A DNA stretch of 64,000 nt from Moniliella sp. 'wahieum' (Eukaryota > Basidiomycota > Moniliellomycetes > Moniliellales > Moniliellaceae): assembly GCA_003971905.1 (NCBI GenBank), contig RSEE01000102.1, positions 158,575 to 222,574 of the forward strand, read 5' to 3'. Of the stretch, positions 10,460 through 21,660 are shown piece by piece. The notes below the pieces were generated by a model. That model made no database searches and was not told the DNA's origin. It saw nothing but the letters and a program-made list of their open reading frames with translations. Every line of letters begins with the position of its first letter. Position 1 is the first letter of the stretch. The position numbers and the translations under genes were made by a program.

Positions 10460-11108
10460 ATGTCTGCATCTGCCGCCCCTTCGACCCCGCCGCCCACCAC
10501 GGAAGTCGCCACCATCTCGGCCGGCTGCTACTGGGGGCTGCCACCTATCTTTGAACAGCACTTTGGCAAGGGCCGCGGCTGGTGAGTGGCGAGGTGGGCT
10601 TTATTGGCGGCAGTGCCTCCCACCCCACCCCCACGTACGAGGAAGTGTGCACGGGCCGAACGGGCCACGCGGAAGCGTACCAATTGGTCTACGACCCCTC
10701 GCTGGTTTCCTACGCCCAGTTGATTGAGCATTTTACCGCACACATGACCCTACCACTGTCGACAGACAGGGCGAGGACCGCGGGACCCAGTACCGCTCCG
10801 CCATCTGGGCTCACTCCCCGGAACAGCTCACCATTGCGCGCCAAGTGACGGCTGAAGTTCAGAAGAAGGTACGTTGTGCCCCCTCCCTTTCCTCCCCCTC
10901 CCCTCTTGTTCGCCACCACGCGGTGTTGGCGACTGACAAACTCGTTTGCTTTGCCTCCTAGCACTTTGACCCCAAGGGCGAGAAGATTGTTACGCTCATT
11001 GAAGAGCGTCGGCCCCAAGACTTTTTCCCCGCCGACGAGTACCACCAGGACTACCTCTTCAAGCATCCTTCCGGCTACCACTGTTCCACCCACGTGCTCC
11101 ACTGGTGA
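10460..11108 (+). CDS. msrA: Peptide methionine-S-sulfoxide reductase MsrA
   Basis: MsrA reduces the S-epimer of methionine sulfoxide in proteins, using thioredoxin. The catalytic motif appears as [16 protein letters not shown] (the family usually has GCFWG; Tyr replaces Phe), followed by [45 protein letters not shown] and the C-terminal [12 protein letters not shown]. The start ATG 10460 lies in a good context (GGCCATGT). The intron is 10869-10961 (GTACGT, CTGAC, CCTAG). Two one-base deletions break the frame: at about 10578, where a spurious TGA appears just before GTGAGTGGC, and at about 10733, where one T is missing from TTTTA. Read across these points, the protein is a full-length, single-domain MsrA ending in Trp before TGA 11106-11108. 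No targeting peptide is apparent. Confidence 0.92.
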
Positions 11109-11885
11109 TCGTATTGGCGATGTCACGATGTGACCTGCTCTGCCAAGGTGGACCGCCTGCTACATGTTAGCCTTGTACTTCCCCCCCCTATCGCTCCCTT
11201 TCCTACATCCTGCCGACGTCTGGAGCTTGCATCCAACCGCTGCCCAGCACCCTGCGCCCCCCGCTCCGATTCCGATCTCTACCTCATCGCCTCTTCCCTG
11301 CCGCCTTGTGGCTGTTGTGTGCATCCTCTGCCTACCCATGTACCCTGCCCTGTGCATCCAACACTGCATGCGTATTCCCCATTGGTAACCGTCTGCGTTG
11401 GCTCTGCGCAGCCACGCGACGACAGGCGTAGAGACGTGTATGACGGGATTGTTTCGCTGTAGGGGGCGGGGATGGATGAGGAGGAGGCGAGTGCGCGTGC
11501 GGCTGCGGCGTGAGATGGAGGAGGGGGGATGGATGCGCGGTGCTAAAAGCTAAAAGCGCCCGTGGGCGAAGCAAAGAGGCGCCTGTCGTGCCGCATGCGG
11601 GTCCTGCGTCTGAGTGCTGCGGTGTGCGGTGTGCGGCGTGTGCGGCGGGGTGCTGGGCGGTGCGCAGCGGTGGATGGGCGGCGCGGGGCCAGTGTGGGCG
11701 GCGGCGGGCGCTGTGGCGGCGGCTGCGGATGCGTGCCTGCATGCCGCCTGCATGCCGCCCGCAGCTGCCCAGGCGATCGGCGGCCAGGCGTCTTGCGTCT
11801 TGCGTCACACAGGCACACCACTTGTAGAAAAGCCCAGCACATCCTCGTTTTTTCCTCGCCTCTCTGCCCCCCCCCCCCCACCGCC
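11109..11885. other. Intergenic region between MsrA and Skt5
   Basis: No supported gene. GC-rich, with G/T-skewed low-complexity sequence from about 11460 to 11760 that generates long antisense frames. A run of 13 C residues at 11867-11879 ends six bases before the Skt5 start codon. Confidence 0.45.
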
Positions 11886-14215
11886 ATGGCCACGCCCCCC
11901 GTCCCCTCCTTTGCGCGCCTCAGCCTCTCCTCCGGCCCTCCGCCCCCTCGGGCCCCGCCAACCCGCCCCTGCGCCCCGGCCAGTACGCATCCCACCGGTA
12001 CGCATCCACGTCCTTGCACCCCGGCCACCTCGCCGCCCCGCCCCCCCCACCACAGCCCATGCCGCGCACAGTCAGCGACGGCAGCATCGCCCACCACGCC
12101 TACGCTCGCTACGCTCCCCCCCCGCCGCCGCCGCCCGCGCCCGCGCTTGCCTACTGCTCTTCCCCTCCGCCGCTGCCTACACCCCGCAGCCCACCCCCCC
12201 GTGCCCGCCGCCGCTTCCGCCCCTGCCCTGGCCAACCCCTATCCCGAAGAAGCTCCTTCTGCCGAACCCGACTCGTCCAACGCCCAGCTCACTGCCCCTT
12301 GCCCGATCTCCCCGCCCTCGTGACGGAGCGGGAGAAAGCGCTGGCGCTGGCTGAACCGGCACGCGTCTTGCGCTGGATCACCTCCCTGATCCGCTTCCTC
12401 GAGCGCGACGTTGATGGCTCGCGCCGAGCCGACCGCACCGTGGAGCGCATGATTGATGATGCGGCTGCTTGGGTACGTGTTGTTTGTTCATGATTCCCGC
12501 CTTGTCACCCTAGTGGATTCAGCGCATTCAGTGGGGACATTGTGCTGACCTATGGATTCCCCCCCGCCTGCCTTGCTCCTTTCAGGTCTTGCGTCTTACC
12601 GACGGCCAGGGCATCCCGCCTGCCGTCCAGGCCGAAGCGTTTCTGGTCCGCGGCGACCTGCGCGCGAGTGGAACCATGTTCCCGCGCCAGTTCGCCGAAG
12701 TCTGCGTCAGGCCTTTGCCGACTACGAGCTTGCGGCGCGGAACAGGTGTGCGACGGGGTGGGCGCGGATTGGGCGCGACTACGAAGGATTGAAAGATTAT
12801 GCGCTTGCCAAGGTGGCTTATGAGAAGGGCATTTCCGAGGCCGACGTGGGATGTCAATACCGCATTGCCATGGCTTGCTTGATGGGGCAGCTGGATATGG
12901 TACCGGATCACCGTCGTGCCCTGTCATTGCTTCGTCAGGCCGCATTGCAAGCTACCCTCGACGTTCCCCAACCAGCCTATATTTACGGCATGCTTCTCGC
13001 GCAAGAGTTTACGGCGCTGGCCATTGCGCCTGAACTGTTGCAGGCGTCGGTGGCGCAGGGTGGGAGTGGTCGGACGCTCGAGATGGAAGCAGCCCAGTTC
13101 ATTGAACGCGCCGCGTACCTCCACTACGCCCAGGCACAGTACAAGATGGGATGGGCGTACGAAAATGCTCGGTTGGACTTACCGTATGAGCCGCTGTTGT
13201 CGGTGCAGTGGTACAGCCTAGCGTCGCAGGGTGGTGTGGCCGAGGCGGAATGGCGCTGAGCAAGTGGTTCCTCTGTGGCGCGGACAAGTGCTTTGACATT
13301 AACGAATCGCTAGCCTATTCGTTTGCCGAGAAGGCTGCTGCGGCAAACCTGAGCTCGGCGCAGTTTGCCCTGGGCTACACGAAATCGGGGTGGGATGCAC
13401 AAAAGATGTAGTGACCGCTACGCGCTGGTACACCCAAGCTGCAGCCCAGGAATCCCGATGCCAAAGAACGCTTGCGCGCATTGCAAGCTCCCACCCAGCC
13501 CACCCTTGCCCCTGGCGCAGCGTCCCCGCAACCCTCTCGCGCCACGAACACCAACAAAATGTCAATGCGACCATCCAGCGATCCCGTACCCTCGCCGCCC
13601 AACGCACCATTGCCCGCCGCACCAAGGCCGCGGGCCAGCGTCGCGACCAAACTCCTGCCTACGACCAAGCCGCACAGGAACAGGCCCGTGCCCATCCTCT
13701 ACCCCCGCAGTCCAACCCGGAATCTCAAGCACGCTACTCTTCCGCTACTCACGCGCCCGCACCCGAACCCGCATCCGCACCGGCGCCCGGGCCGGCGCTC
13801 CCGTCGGCTCCCACCCCCGTTCCGGCCGGCGGGGTCGCCGGCACGCACCTCCCCCCGTGCGACCCGGTGCGGGCAGCACGGGGTGGCAACAAGAACCGTT
13901 GCGACGCAAACAGACCTTGTCCATGGCCCAGGCCGCGGGGGGGGAAGACGGTACGGTCGTGGAGCGGGAGCCGGAGCCGGACGCGCGCGCCCGTCGGTCG
14001 GCCCAGGTGCGAGTGCAGCTAACGCCGGACGGACCGTTTCGATGGGCGCTGCCCCCCCGCGTCTGGGTCTGGGTCTGGGTCTGGGTCTGGGTCTGGGTCT
14101 GGGTCGGACCAGGACCTGACTGGCACCTCCCAGCACCGGCGTCAGGTACAACACGTTTTCCGAAATGGGCTTCCAGCCCAAGAAGCAGAAGCAGGAGGAT
14201 TGCGTGGTGATGTGA
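11886..14215 (+). CDS. SKT5: Skt5/Chs4-like chitin synthase activator with Sel1 repeats and CAAX box
   Basis: Skt5/Chs4 recruits and activates the class IV chitin synthase Chs3 at the bud neck or septum. A Pro-rich N-terminus is followed by VLRWITSLIRFLERDVDGS, the FLVRGDLRASGT region, then Sel1 repeats: CATGWARIGRDYEGLKDYAL, DVGCQYRIAMACLMGQ, YAQAQYKMGWAYEN and SKWFLCGADKCFDINESLAY. The intron is 12473-12595 (GTACGT, CTGAC, TTTCAG). The very end, in one frame, reads NTFSEMGFQPKKQKQEDCVVM then TGA (14213-14215); CVVM is a farnesylation motif, as known for yeast Chs4. Several frame breaks occur (around 12000-12330, 12690, 13258, 13395 and in the 13500-14120 linker), so the Pro/Ala/Arg-rich linker cannot be read with certainty. 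A GTCTGG hexamer run (14061-14102) lies in it. The ATG at 11886 has a Kozak-like context. Confidence 0.87.
14061..14102 (+). repeat. Hexanucleotide repeat (GTCTGG)7
   Basis: Seven perfect GTCTGG units just upstream of the conserved C-terminal end of the Skt5 gene. Depending on frame they encode Leu-Gly or Val-Trp repeats; the correct frame is uncertain because of nearby indels. Confidence 0.95.
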
Positions 14216-15559
14216 TGTGATGTGGTGTGTGGTATGTGGTGTGGTGGGAGCGTGCCAAGGATACTCGATACCGGCCACGAAGGTCACCGGCCACGGTCCA
14301 GCCCCTCCGCCAAGTCCAACCTGCTGCCAAGAAAGGGGGCACGGGAAAACGAATTGGAAATGGGAAAATTGGAAATGACAGAAACGGAAAACGAAGAGGG
14401 GGAAGGAGGAGAAGGAGAAGAAGAAGAAGGTGTACGACGTCTCTATCAGAAAATACCATTTGCATCCGAACGAAAGAAACGAGAAGCCCGGTCCGGTAGG
14501 GTAGGTATTCCATAGCACGGGGTTGGCTTGGTCCATGTAGTACAGTACATGTACATGCTACTTACCCAGTCTGCCGCAATCTGCCGTCGTCATTGAGGTA
14601 ATAGGTACGACGTACGACGTGAGAGCTGCGGAGTGTGGAGTGTGGGTTGACTAGTCAACGGCGCTCCAGGTACGCGTTACGACGGCTTGCTTTCCTACGG
14701 CCTAGACACCGCCCTACCGGGCCCAGGGGACCGGGGGAGCGGGGGACGGCACACCGGGGGTGGGGGGGGATGCATGATGCGCAACCTCTTCCCTCTGCCA
14801 AAATCCAACCTCTACCTCGGCGTGGGCCTTGCCCGTGCTCGTCTGAAAAAAAGTCTGGGCTGCGTCGCGCTCACGCCTTTCCCACATCCCACATATGAGT
14901 TCCCACGAGGCCGACCAGGCCGCGTCACTCGTCACTCGTCACGCGTCACTTGTCACTAGGCACGCACAAGGCCGGGACGTGGCTTCTACATCCGTAAACG
15001 TGGGTGCATTAAGAAACGGGCAACGCGTACGAGCGAAAGGAATGCGCAGGGTAAGGAAAAAGGAGGAAGGGAGCGGGGGGAAGACGTGCGCAGAGGGGAG
15101 GGGGGAGGATTATCAGTAAGAGGGGCCAGGGGGGGAGGGGGGGGGCGGATGGCGGATGGGGGCGGTGAGCCAGTACAGCCCAGCACAGCCAACCGGGGGG
15201 GGTGATGAGGCCTGAGGAAACGAGGCGCGGGGGGGGGGAGGAGTGAGTAGTGAGGAGGTATATCGGTGGTGGGAACAGTGTTGAAATACCCAATGCTTAG
15301 GTCTTAGGTATCGCAAGCCACGTCGTGTCCCGGGGGATGAGGGCAAGGGAAGATGCAAGAGGAGGGCAGGGCGGGACGCAACGTGCAACGTGCAACGCGC
15401 AACGCGCAACGGTTCCAGGCGCCTCCCAAGAGAAAAGGGCGCAGGGCAGGTGCAGGGGGAGGCCCAGTCTGCAAAGTACAACGTACAACGTAACGTACAG
15501 GGGGAGGCGGGGTGGGGGGGTGGGGGCAGGGGTAGGCCAAACGGAGGCGGCCGACACAT
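14216..15559. other. Intergenic region between convergent genes
   Basis: No supported gene. It lies between the 3' ends of Skt5 (+) and the PAP2 gene (-). It contains purine-rich low-complexity DNA (14340-14440), a CACTCGTCACTCGTCACGCG series (about 14928-14957), G-runs around 15120-15240, and an AACGTGCAACGTGCAACGCG series (15379-15410). The 3' end of the PAP2 gene may extend into its right part. Confidence 0.45.
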
Positions 15560-17050
15560 GCATGCTGTATCATTCTCATCACCCAACGTCCTTCCTGAAG
15601 AATCGGAGCTGCTGCGTACCGAGGCAGGGTCGAGGGCCGAGCTGGGAGCAGGGTAGGGCGCCGACCGTCCTGCTCCTTGGCTCGTGGGTCCACAGGCTCC
15701 ATGCGGACCAAGGACGAGTCGGACGCCGCGGACACAGGTACCACCGCGGCCATAGGAATGTCCGACGGGATGGGCTGCCATGCGTGCTGTCGCTCGCTCA
15801 AGCCGAGGCAGGGTAAGGGAAGAGAGGAGGAGGGGGGCAAGGTGCTGGACCGGTCCGCATGGCTCAGCGATACGGCCGACGCGGTGGTGGTCCCGAAGTA
15901 GGAGACGGTCAATGCCGCGCGTGCTGAGGTGGGCCGTATGCTGGTGCTCAATTCTTCGTAGTGGGCCCAAGACAGCGCCGGAAAAGAAGAGCAGCGTCAA
16001 GGCACTCCCAGCGGCCAAATCAATCGCCCAGTGATGGTGAAAGTACATCGTCGAGTAAAACATCATGGCCGTTATAGAGGGCCATCAAGCCCGTGCCACT
16101 CGGGCACAGTAGCGCGCTACAAACAAGGACGAGCACACGGCCGTCGCCGCATGCAGCGACGGGATCGCTCCAAACACAACGGGGCCTTTCGGAACCCATC
16201 GGTGTAGAGGTGCGTGCTAGCACTTGGTCCACCCGTACCAACCCGGCCGCGTTGCCGGGAAGGAATAGTCAGGCACCGTGCCGGGTGGGTACGTGTCGTA
16301 GTACCACGGCGCCGCATGTGGGTTGAGCAAATGCAGTGCCAAGCCTGTCAAGTTCTGCAGACCAAGGCACCAGCCAAACACGTTGGCCGCACTGGGCGGC
16401 GCGAAGAACCAGAGCCACCAGCCTACCAGGAACGGCGAGGCGAAATGCAACACGCCATAAAACAGCCACGCCACCACGTCCAGCACTGGGCCGGGTCCAG
16501 ACCCAACGCCAGCTCATTCAGCACGCGCAAGCCCACGGGAAACACAGCACGGCCGCGGGCCAGGCTAGCGCACCGGCGCCACCGCCATTGGCTTGGCGAG
16601 CGCGGATGTGCAGCACAAGCGCCAAGGGAACGAGCAGCAGCGTGCTCACCACACGCCGGCCGTCGAGAGCATCTTGGCCTCGAGCACGGCAGCACGTCGG
16701 TGTGGATCTGGTAAGGGAAGGGGGGGGAAGGGAGGGGGGGGCAGGGGTCAGGCGAGGCCAGGGAGGGGGGGGGGGGAGAAAACAAAACGCACAGTGGGGC
16801 GGATGTGGTCGGGGATGTGGCGGGCCTGCTTGAAGGCAAAGGTCCAGACGAGGGGCGGGGCCATGCCGAAGAGCAGGCCGGCGAGCCAGCGGAGGGGGTG
16901 CTTGCCGTTGAGCAGGACGCGGGTGCAGTGCACGACGAGGCGGCGGACAGGGCGGCAGAAGAGGGCGAGGGCAAGGATGCAGGCGAGGAGGGCGAGGATG
17001 GGGCCGACAATCTTGGCCCAGACGGGCCAGAGGGCGTAGGCGAGGGCCAT
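15560..17050 (-). CDS. Aur1-like PAP2-family membrane protein (second IPC-synthase-like gene)
   Basis: Multi-span membrane protein of the PAP2/Aur1 superfamily. From the ATG at 17050 it reads hydrophobic segments (IVGPILALLACILALALF and WLAGLLFGMAPPLVWTFAF), then HIPDHIRPT, an intron at 16708-16792 (GTGCGT ... TTACCAG, with 12 C in the sense strand), IHTDVLPC, LDVVAWLFYGVLHFASPFLV, LTGLALHLLNPHAAPWY, the lipid-phosphatase motif FGAIPSLHAATAV and YSTMYFHHHWAIDLAAGS. The SLHA and H-x5-D motifs carry the catalytic residues of the superfamily; PWY and STMY match inositol phosphorylceramide synthases. The tail is Ser-rich and cytosolic in character. Many one-base breaks occur, and the 3' end is uncertain by several hundred bases. 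It is a divergent paralogue of the Aur1 gene at about 39.4-41.0 kb; the substrate is unknown. Confidence 0.72.
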
Positions 17051-19939
17051 GCTGCGGGTGGCGGGTGGGGAGAGAGGAGAGGAGGAGCCGAGGAGCAGCA
17101 GGCGAGGACGAGGAGCCCAACGCGGGCGAGCGTGGCGGAGTGGCTAGTGCTAGTGAGGGGGGAGCAGCAGACGGGGGGAGCAGACAGCGTCGGAGCGAAG
17201 CGGCTGCGAGTGGGTGCGGGGCTTAGCCTGGGCTTCGCTTAGTGCTTAGTGCCAAGGCAAGTGCTTAACCAGGCGGGCGGTCGTGCGATGCGCCATCTGC
17301 ATCTGCATCTGCAGGCTGGGCAAGCGCAGCGCAGCACAGCCCGCACGCCCAACCCCATCAGTGCATCCGCTGCGCCCAGCACTCTGCCCGCGTCCGAGCC
17401 GCCGCACCCACCGCTCGCGCCATCGCCTGCCGTCCTGTGCCGTCCCCCGTCACGCCCCCACACCCACACACGCGCCGTGCCACCCCCGGGTGGCTTGCCG
17501 CTTGGCACCCGCCGGGCGGCACCGCAGCCCTGCGCAGGACTGCGCAGCACGGCGCAGCCCCGGCGCCCGGGCAGTGTGCTTGGCACACGACCGGGGCCCC
17601 TCGGCCGTCGCCTCCACGGCGCCCATGCATGATGCAGTGCATGATGCTTGCGCCTCGTGTGGGACAGGGGATGCTGCGGGCGCCCCATGCATGATGCCTG
17701 CGCAGAGGCAGTGTCCAGTCTTTGCGGCTGCCACCGCTGTCCGTACTGTCGTACTAGTCCGCCCAGCCTGAAGGCCCAGTGCGAGGGAGACTGAACGTTG
17801 AACGTTCAACGGCGCTGGCCTGGAGGGCTTGGCACTGCGCCGCTGGGCAGCCGACAGTGAACGTGATGCGTGACGCGTGAACGTTGAACATGTTGAACTC
17901 AACCAGTGAGATACTGAGATCCAAGATGGAGCGGTGCATTCGTTCAGTCCCATGGAGGCTGCCTCGGACTGGCGCGGTGCGCAGCTGCGCCCCCTGCGAC
18001 CCGGGCGGTGAACGTGGACCGAGGCTTCCGAGGAGCCTCCACTCTGTGGGCTTCCATCGTGCCTGAGGCCTGAGGCTTACGTTTGGGCCATAGGTAGCCA
18101 CTAGTCACTGGCTAGTCACCAGTCCTGGTCTGTCTCGAGATGGCTCAGGCGCTGAGTTGAGCCTCAGCTGAGGGCTCTGCCTGCGCACTCATGCCGAGGC
18201 CGATGCTGGCCGATGCTCGATGCGGCCGATGGATGGACTGAGTAACGACTCATGCATATGCTTGCCCGACCTGACCGGCCGGATGGGTGGACTGATCGAT
18301 CGGATGACCCAGGTTCGACTGCTGGCCAATAGATATCGTAGATGCCATCGAGGCCAGTCGCTCGGCCGCGGCACTGGCGCTGCGCTGCCCTGCGCTCGGT
18401 CGCGCTCGGCGGGGGGGGGGGCGTACACTGCTCCCCTGCCTTGCCTGCCTGCTCTGCTTCGCTCGCTCTCCATCATGCATCATGCATCACATTTCAGGCG
18501 CCAGCAGGCCAGCGTGCCTCCATCCGTTTTCTTCGGTACGTGCCTCGAACTTACTTCCCTTCGTTACGCGTTACGCGGTACCCGGTACGCTCGCAGAGCC
18601 ACCTGACCTAGCATGTAGCACCCCGCCAGCAGCCACTAGCCAATAGCCATCCAATATCCACCATCGACCATTCCATATTCCATGTCGCCCCCCGTGCCAG
18701 CCGCTCGGGCAGAGGCGAGAGGGATGGAGCTTGGGAGGGGTGTTCAAGCTTCAAGCACCCTGGAGTGGCCTGAGAACCCCCAGGTGACCGGTGATCATGA
18801 CCGATGGTCGCTGCAAGCTACACAACCGCTCCACCACTCTTGTCCAAACATGATTGATTGCGACAAGTTGGCCACGTACATGTGCAGACGATCCACCCAC
18901 GCAGCAGCCCCCACCGTCCGCCACCGCCACCGCCACCTCCCACCGCCCACCTCCCTATCTCCCCATCTCAGGTCCCACACCTCCCTGGGCTTTCTAACGC
19001 GCCAAGCCTTCAGCCAGCCGCACTGCATCACACCAAGCTTGAAGCTTTATGCACGTTGCACAAAGCTGCTCGAAAAGCACATACTCCCGCTCCATGATCC
19101 ACACTCCACGCTCCACGCTCCATGCTCCACACGCTCTCCCGCCACGCTCCCCCGTCACGCGCCACGCTCCCCCGTCACGCGCCACGCGCCACCACCCCCC
19201 TTGTTTGGTCGCCAGGGGTCGCCTTGGGCCCCTTGAAGCTTGAAGCTTGGAGCTTGGAGCTTCAATTTGAAGCTAGATGCAATCAATGCTTTATCGACTG
19301 GATTTGCCCGCTTTTTCCTGCCGGCCTAGTAGTACTTAGTCCATGCTGCATGCTGCATGCTACCAGCCCAAATCTTGATAAGGCCCACAATGAGTACGTA
19401 CGGCTGCCGCCGCCGAGAACCATTTTGCCGCCACCGAGAATCATTTCCTAGCACGAGCCACGAGTTACTAGGCAGCCTAGCGGTAACTAACGAGTAGCCA
19501 GTCACCAGTGAGGTTACCTGACCATCATCCACATGGCCTCGCGTATCGAGTCTGCATCTGCATACCTGGGAAGCGCAACGCGCAATGGTTAATGGGGGGT
19601 GCAGAAACGCATAACCGGTAGCCGCTAACCTTACCGGTAACCTTACCTCCCTTGCCGCTGCGGCTGTGTCACATGTCAGCGTCATCACTTGGACCACATC
19701 ACGCATAGTCACGTGACTGACCCACGTGCGCCCTCTCGTGTCTGCGTCTCTGCATTAACCATTGCTGCACCTACCAGTCCCCCCAGCGCCCTCAGCTGAC
19801 GACTCTTTGGAAGCTCACCCACCATCTCATTCTCTCCTTTGCTTTAGCAGCTTGAGCCCACACTTGACTTGTCGACAGACGTGTGGGCCACTCGCCTGCT
19901 GCCGCGCCACCCTAGCACGGACCGCCTACCGTACCTTGG
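17051..19939. other. Gene-poor block with palindromic low-complexity DNA
   Basis: Nearly 2.9 kb without a supported gene. It is built largely of short, near-repeated palindromic words: CATGCATGATGCAGTGCATG at about 17624-17643, GAACGTTGAACGTTCAACG near 17793-17811, CATCATGCATCATGCATCAC near 18471-18490, CGTTACGCGTTACGCGG near 18562-18578, a CACGCTCCCCCGTCACGCGC minisatellite at about 19145-19190, and GAAGCTTGAAGCTTGGAGC at about 19235-19253. Open frames here have biased composition and no recognisable domain. Confidence 0.5.
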
Positions 19940-21660
19940 GCCATGATGGCGCCCGCCCCAGCGGACAAACCGTGGAAGCTCATTGACCGTATCATCTCCT
20001 CCCAGGTGTTCCCCGCCTGGCTTGCTCGCCCTGCCATGGGCTAGAGCAAGTGGTACATGCTCATGCAGAAGGGGTTGCTGCAGCGTGGTCTGTGGCACAT
20101 TCTCGAGAACCGTCCTGCGACAGCCGACGAGGTGGCACTCGATTATCAACTGCCCCGCCTGCCTTGCCGTGGGCATGGATGACGAGACCAGGTACATGGT
20201 ACAGGTCCGATCGGGACACGTGCTGCGTGTTCCTACGCAACCTGCACCGCCAGTACGGCGACGGGCACGACCCAGCCATGGGAGAAGTGTACCTGCGGCA
20301 GTTACTAGTTATACCTAGTTACTGCAGCTCCAGCCCAAGCGCGGAGAGACGGCGCAGGAAATTTGTTGGTGCACTGAGGCCTGAGGTGCTCGCCCGCGAT
20401 GCGCTCTTGCTCGTCGAGAGCGATTCGGTGGCTTGTATGACCCTCCCCGCACCGCTCAGCTCTCTCGCCCACCACCGACCAACCTCGCCTCGCGCACCGC
20501 ACACACACACGCATCCAAGCTGTGCACCTCAGTGGCCTCTCGCGCTCGAGCTCCAGCCAACTAGCGTTCCAGCCAGGCGGGATCGCGCCTGCCGCCGTAT
20601 GGCCAGCGGTCCGGCCAGGCCCGCGCAAGCGACCACCGTCCAACGGGGGACCGCCTGTCCATCCACCGCTAGCTACGCCTCCCCCAGCCTCGGCGGCACG
20701 CGCATCCTCCCCGCCCTTTCTCCCTCCTGCACCTCCAGAGTCCCTGTCCCCGCCACGGCCGCGGGAGACCGAGGTACACGATGATCGTCCTTGATGACTG
20801 TACGCAGTACGCCTGGACGCAGCCGTTGGTGCGGCAGGACGATGCAACGGTGGCGGTGCAGGTGCTGACGGCGGGACCTTGCTCGTCCTGACGGGCGCCT
20901 TGAGACCGTGCGGTGCGAGCATGTCCCCCCGCTCTACGGCTTTGGAGACGTTTTGTGCTGAGCTAGGCGTGGTGCGGCAGCGTGCGGATGCGCATGCGCG
21001 TTCGGACCAAACGCCGTCCGGGGGGAATTACACGGCCGGCGCATCACACCGTGCCATGATCCAATCTACCTTGCACTTTGCACCGTGCCTGGAGCATGGT
21101 ACGGTCCAACGGCTTTGGTCTGGGACCAGTGGTCCCACCACAACTTGCTGGCCGCCACGTACGCCGTACGCTGCCAACCAGGCCCCGGCCCCGGTCCCGT
21201 CCACGGCCCCAACCCGGGCACCGGGAACGGCACCGGGAGCCGGTGGGACAGACAGCCGGTGGCGTACCATGGGGGTTCCACCCCTTGGCTCGGCATGCCA
21301 GTGGCCCAGTTGGGTACACTCTCACGTACCTCCCCGTGCGCCCGCGCTTCAGCCCCACAAGCAAGACCGACACGCGTCCCCCTCCGCGTGCCAAGTCGAA
21401 ATCGAATCCCGATCCGAATCTGAGCTCCAAGCCGAACGGCGGGGCCATGCTGGTCTGGGTACGGCCCGGTCGGGGCGGGTCCCAGCGCTGGATATTTGTC
21501 GCCCCCTTGACGCAGGGCCAGGGGCGGGACCAGGTTGGGTCCCGTGGCACCGGCCGTCGCACGCCAGCTTGACCCGTCTCCGGTACACCGAAAAGTACCC
21601 TGCTCACTTTTGGCTCTGCCCCGCCTCGCCTGGTGGTAACTGCGGCATGGGAGCAATGCG
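19940..21660 (+). mobile_element. Decayed Ty1/copia element (gag-integrase remnants)
   Basis: Fragments in several frames are recognisable. Near 19975-20130 a gag-like stretch reads KWYMLMQKGLLQRGLWHILE, then NLHRQYGDGHDPAMGEVYL near 20235-20300. A Pro-rich stretch follows. Near 20780-20870 MIVLDDCTQYAWTQPLV is the start of an integrase core (compare VDDFTRYVF in the young element), followed by an FCAELGVVRQRADAHA segment with the downstream catalytic region, and SHHNLLAATYAVR near 21130-21175. Multiple stops and shifts show decay, beyond the one-base noise seen in host genes. No LTRs, protease or reverse transcriptase were found. It differs in sequence from the element at 58.3-63.4 kb, so it is another family. 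Confidence 0.7.

Noticed and set aside
9341-10561. 406-residue minus-strand open frame
   Set aside because: It is antisense to the LINE fragment and MsrA, Gly/Arg-rich, and has no domain; the opposite strand carries convincing conserved proteins.
10578-10584. GTGAGT as an intron donor in MsrA
   Set aside because: The sequence after it encodes the conserved GEVGFIGGS and [12 protein letters not shown] motifs, so it must be coding; a one-base deletion explains the apparent stop.
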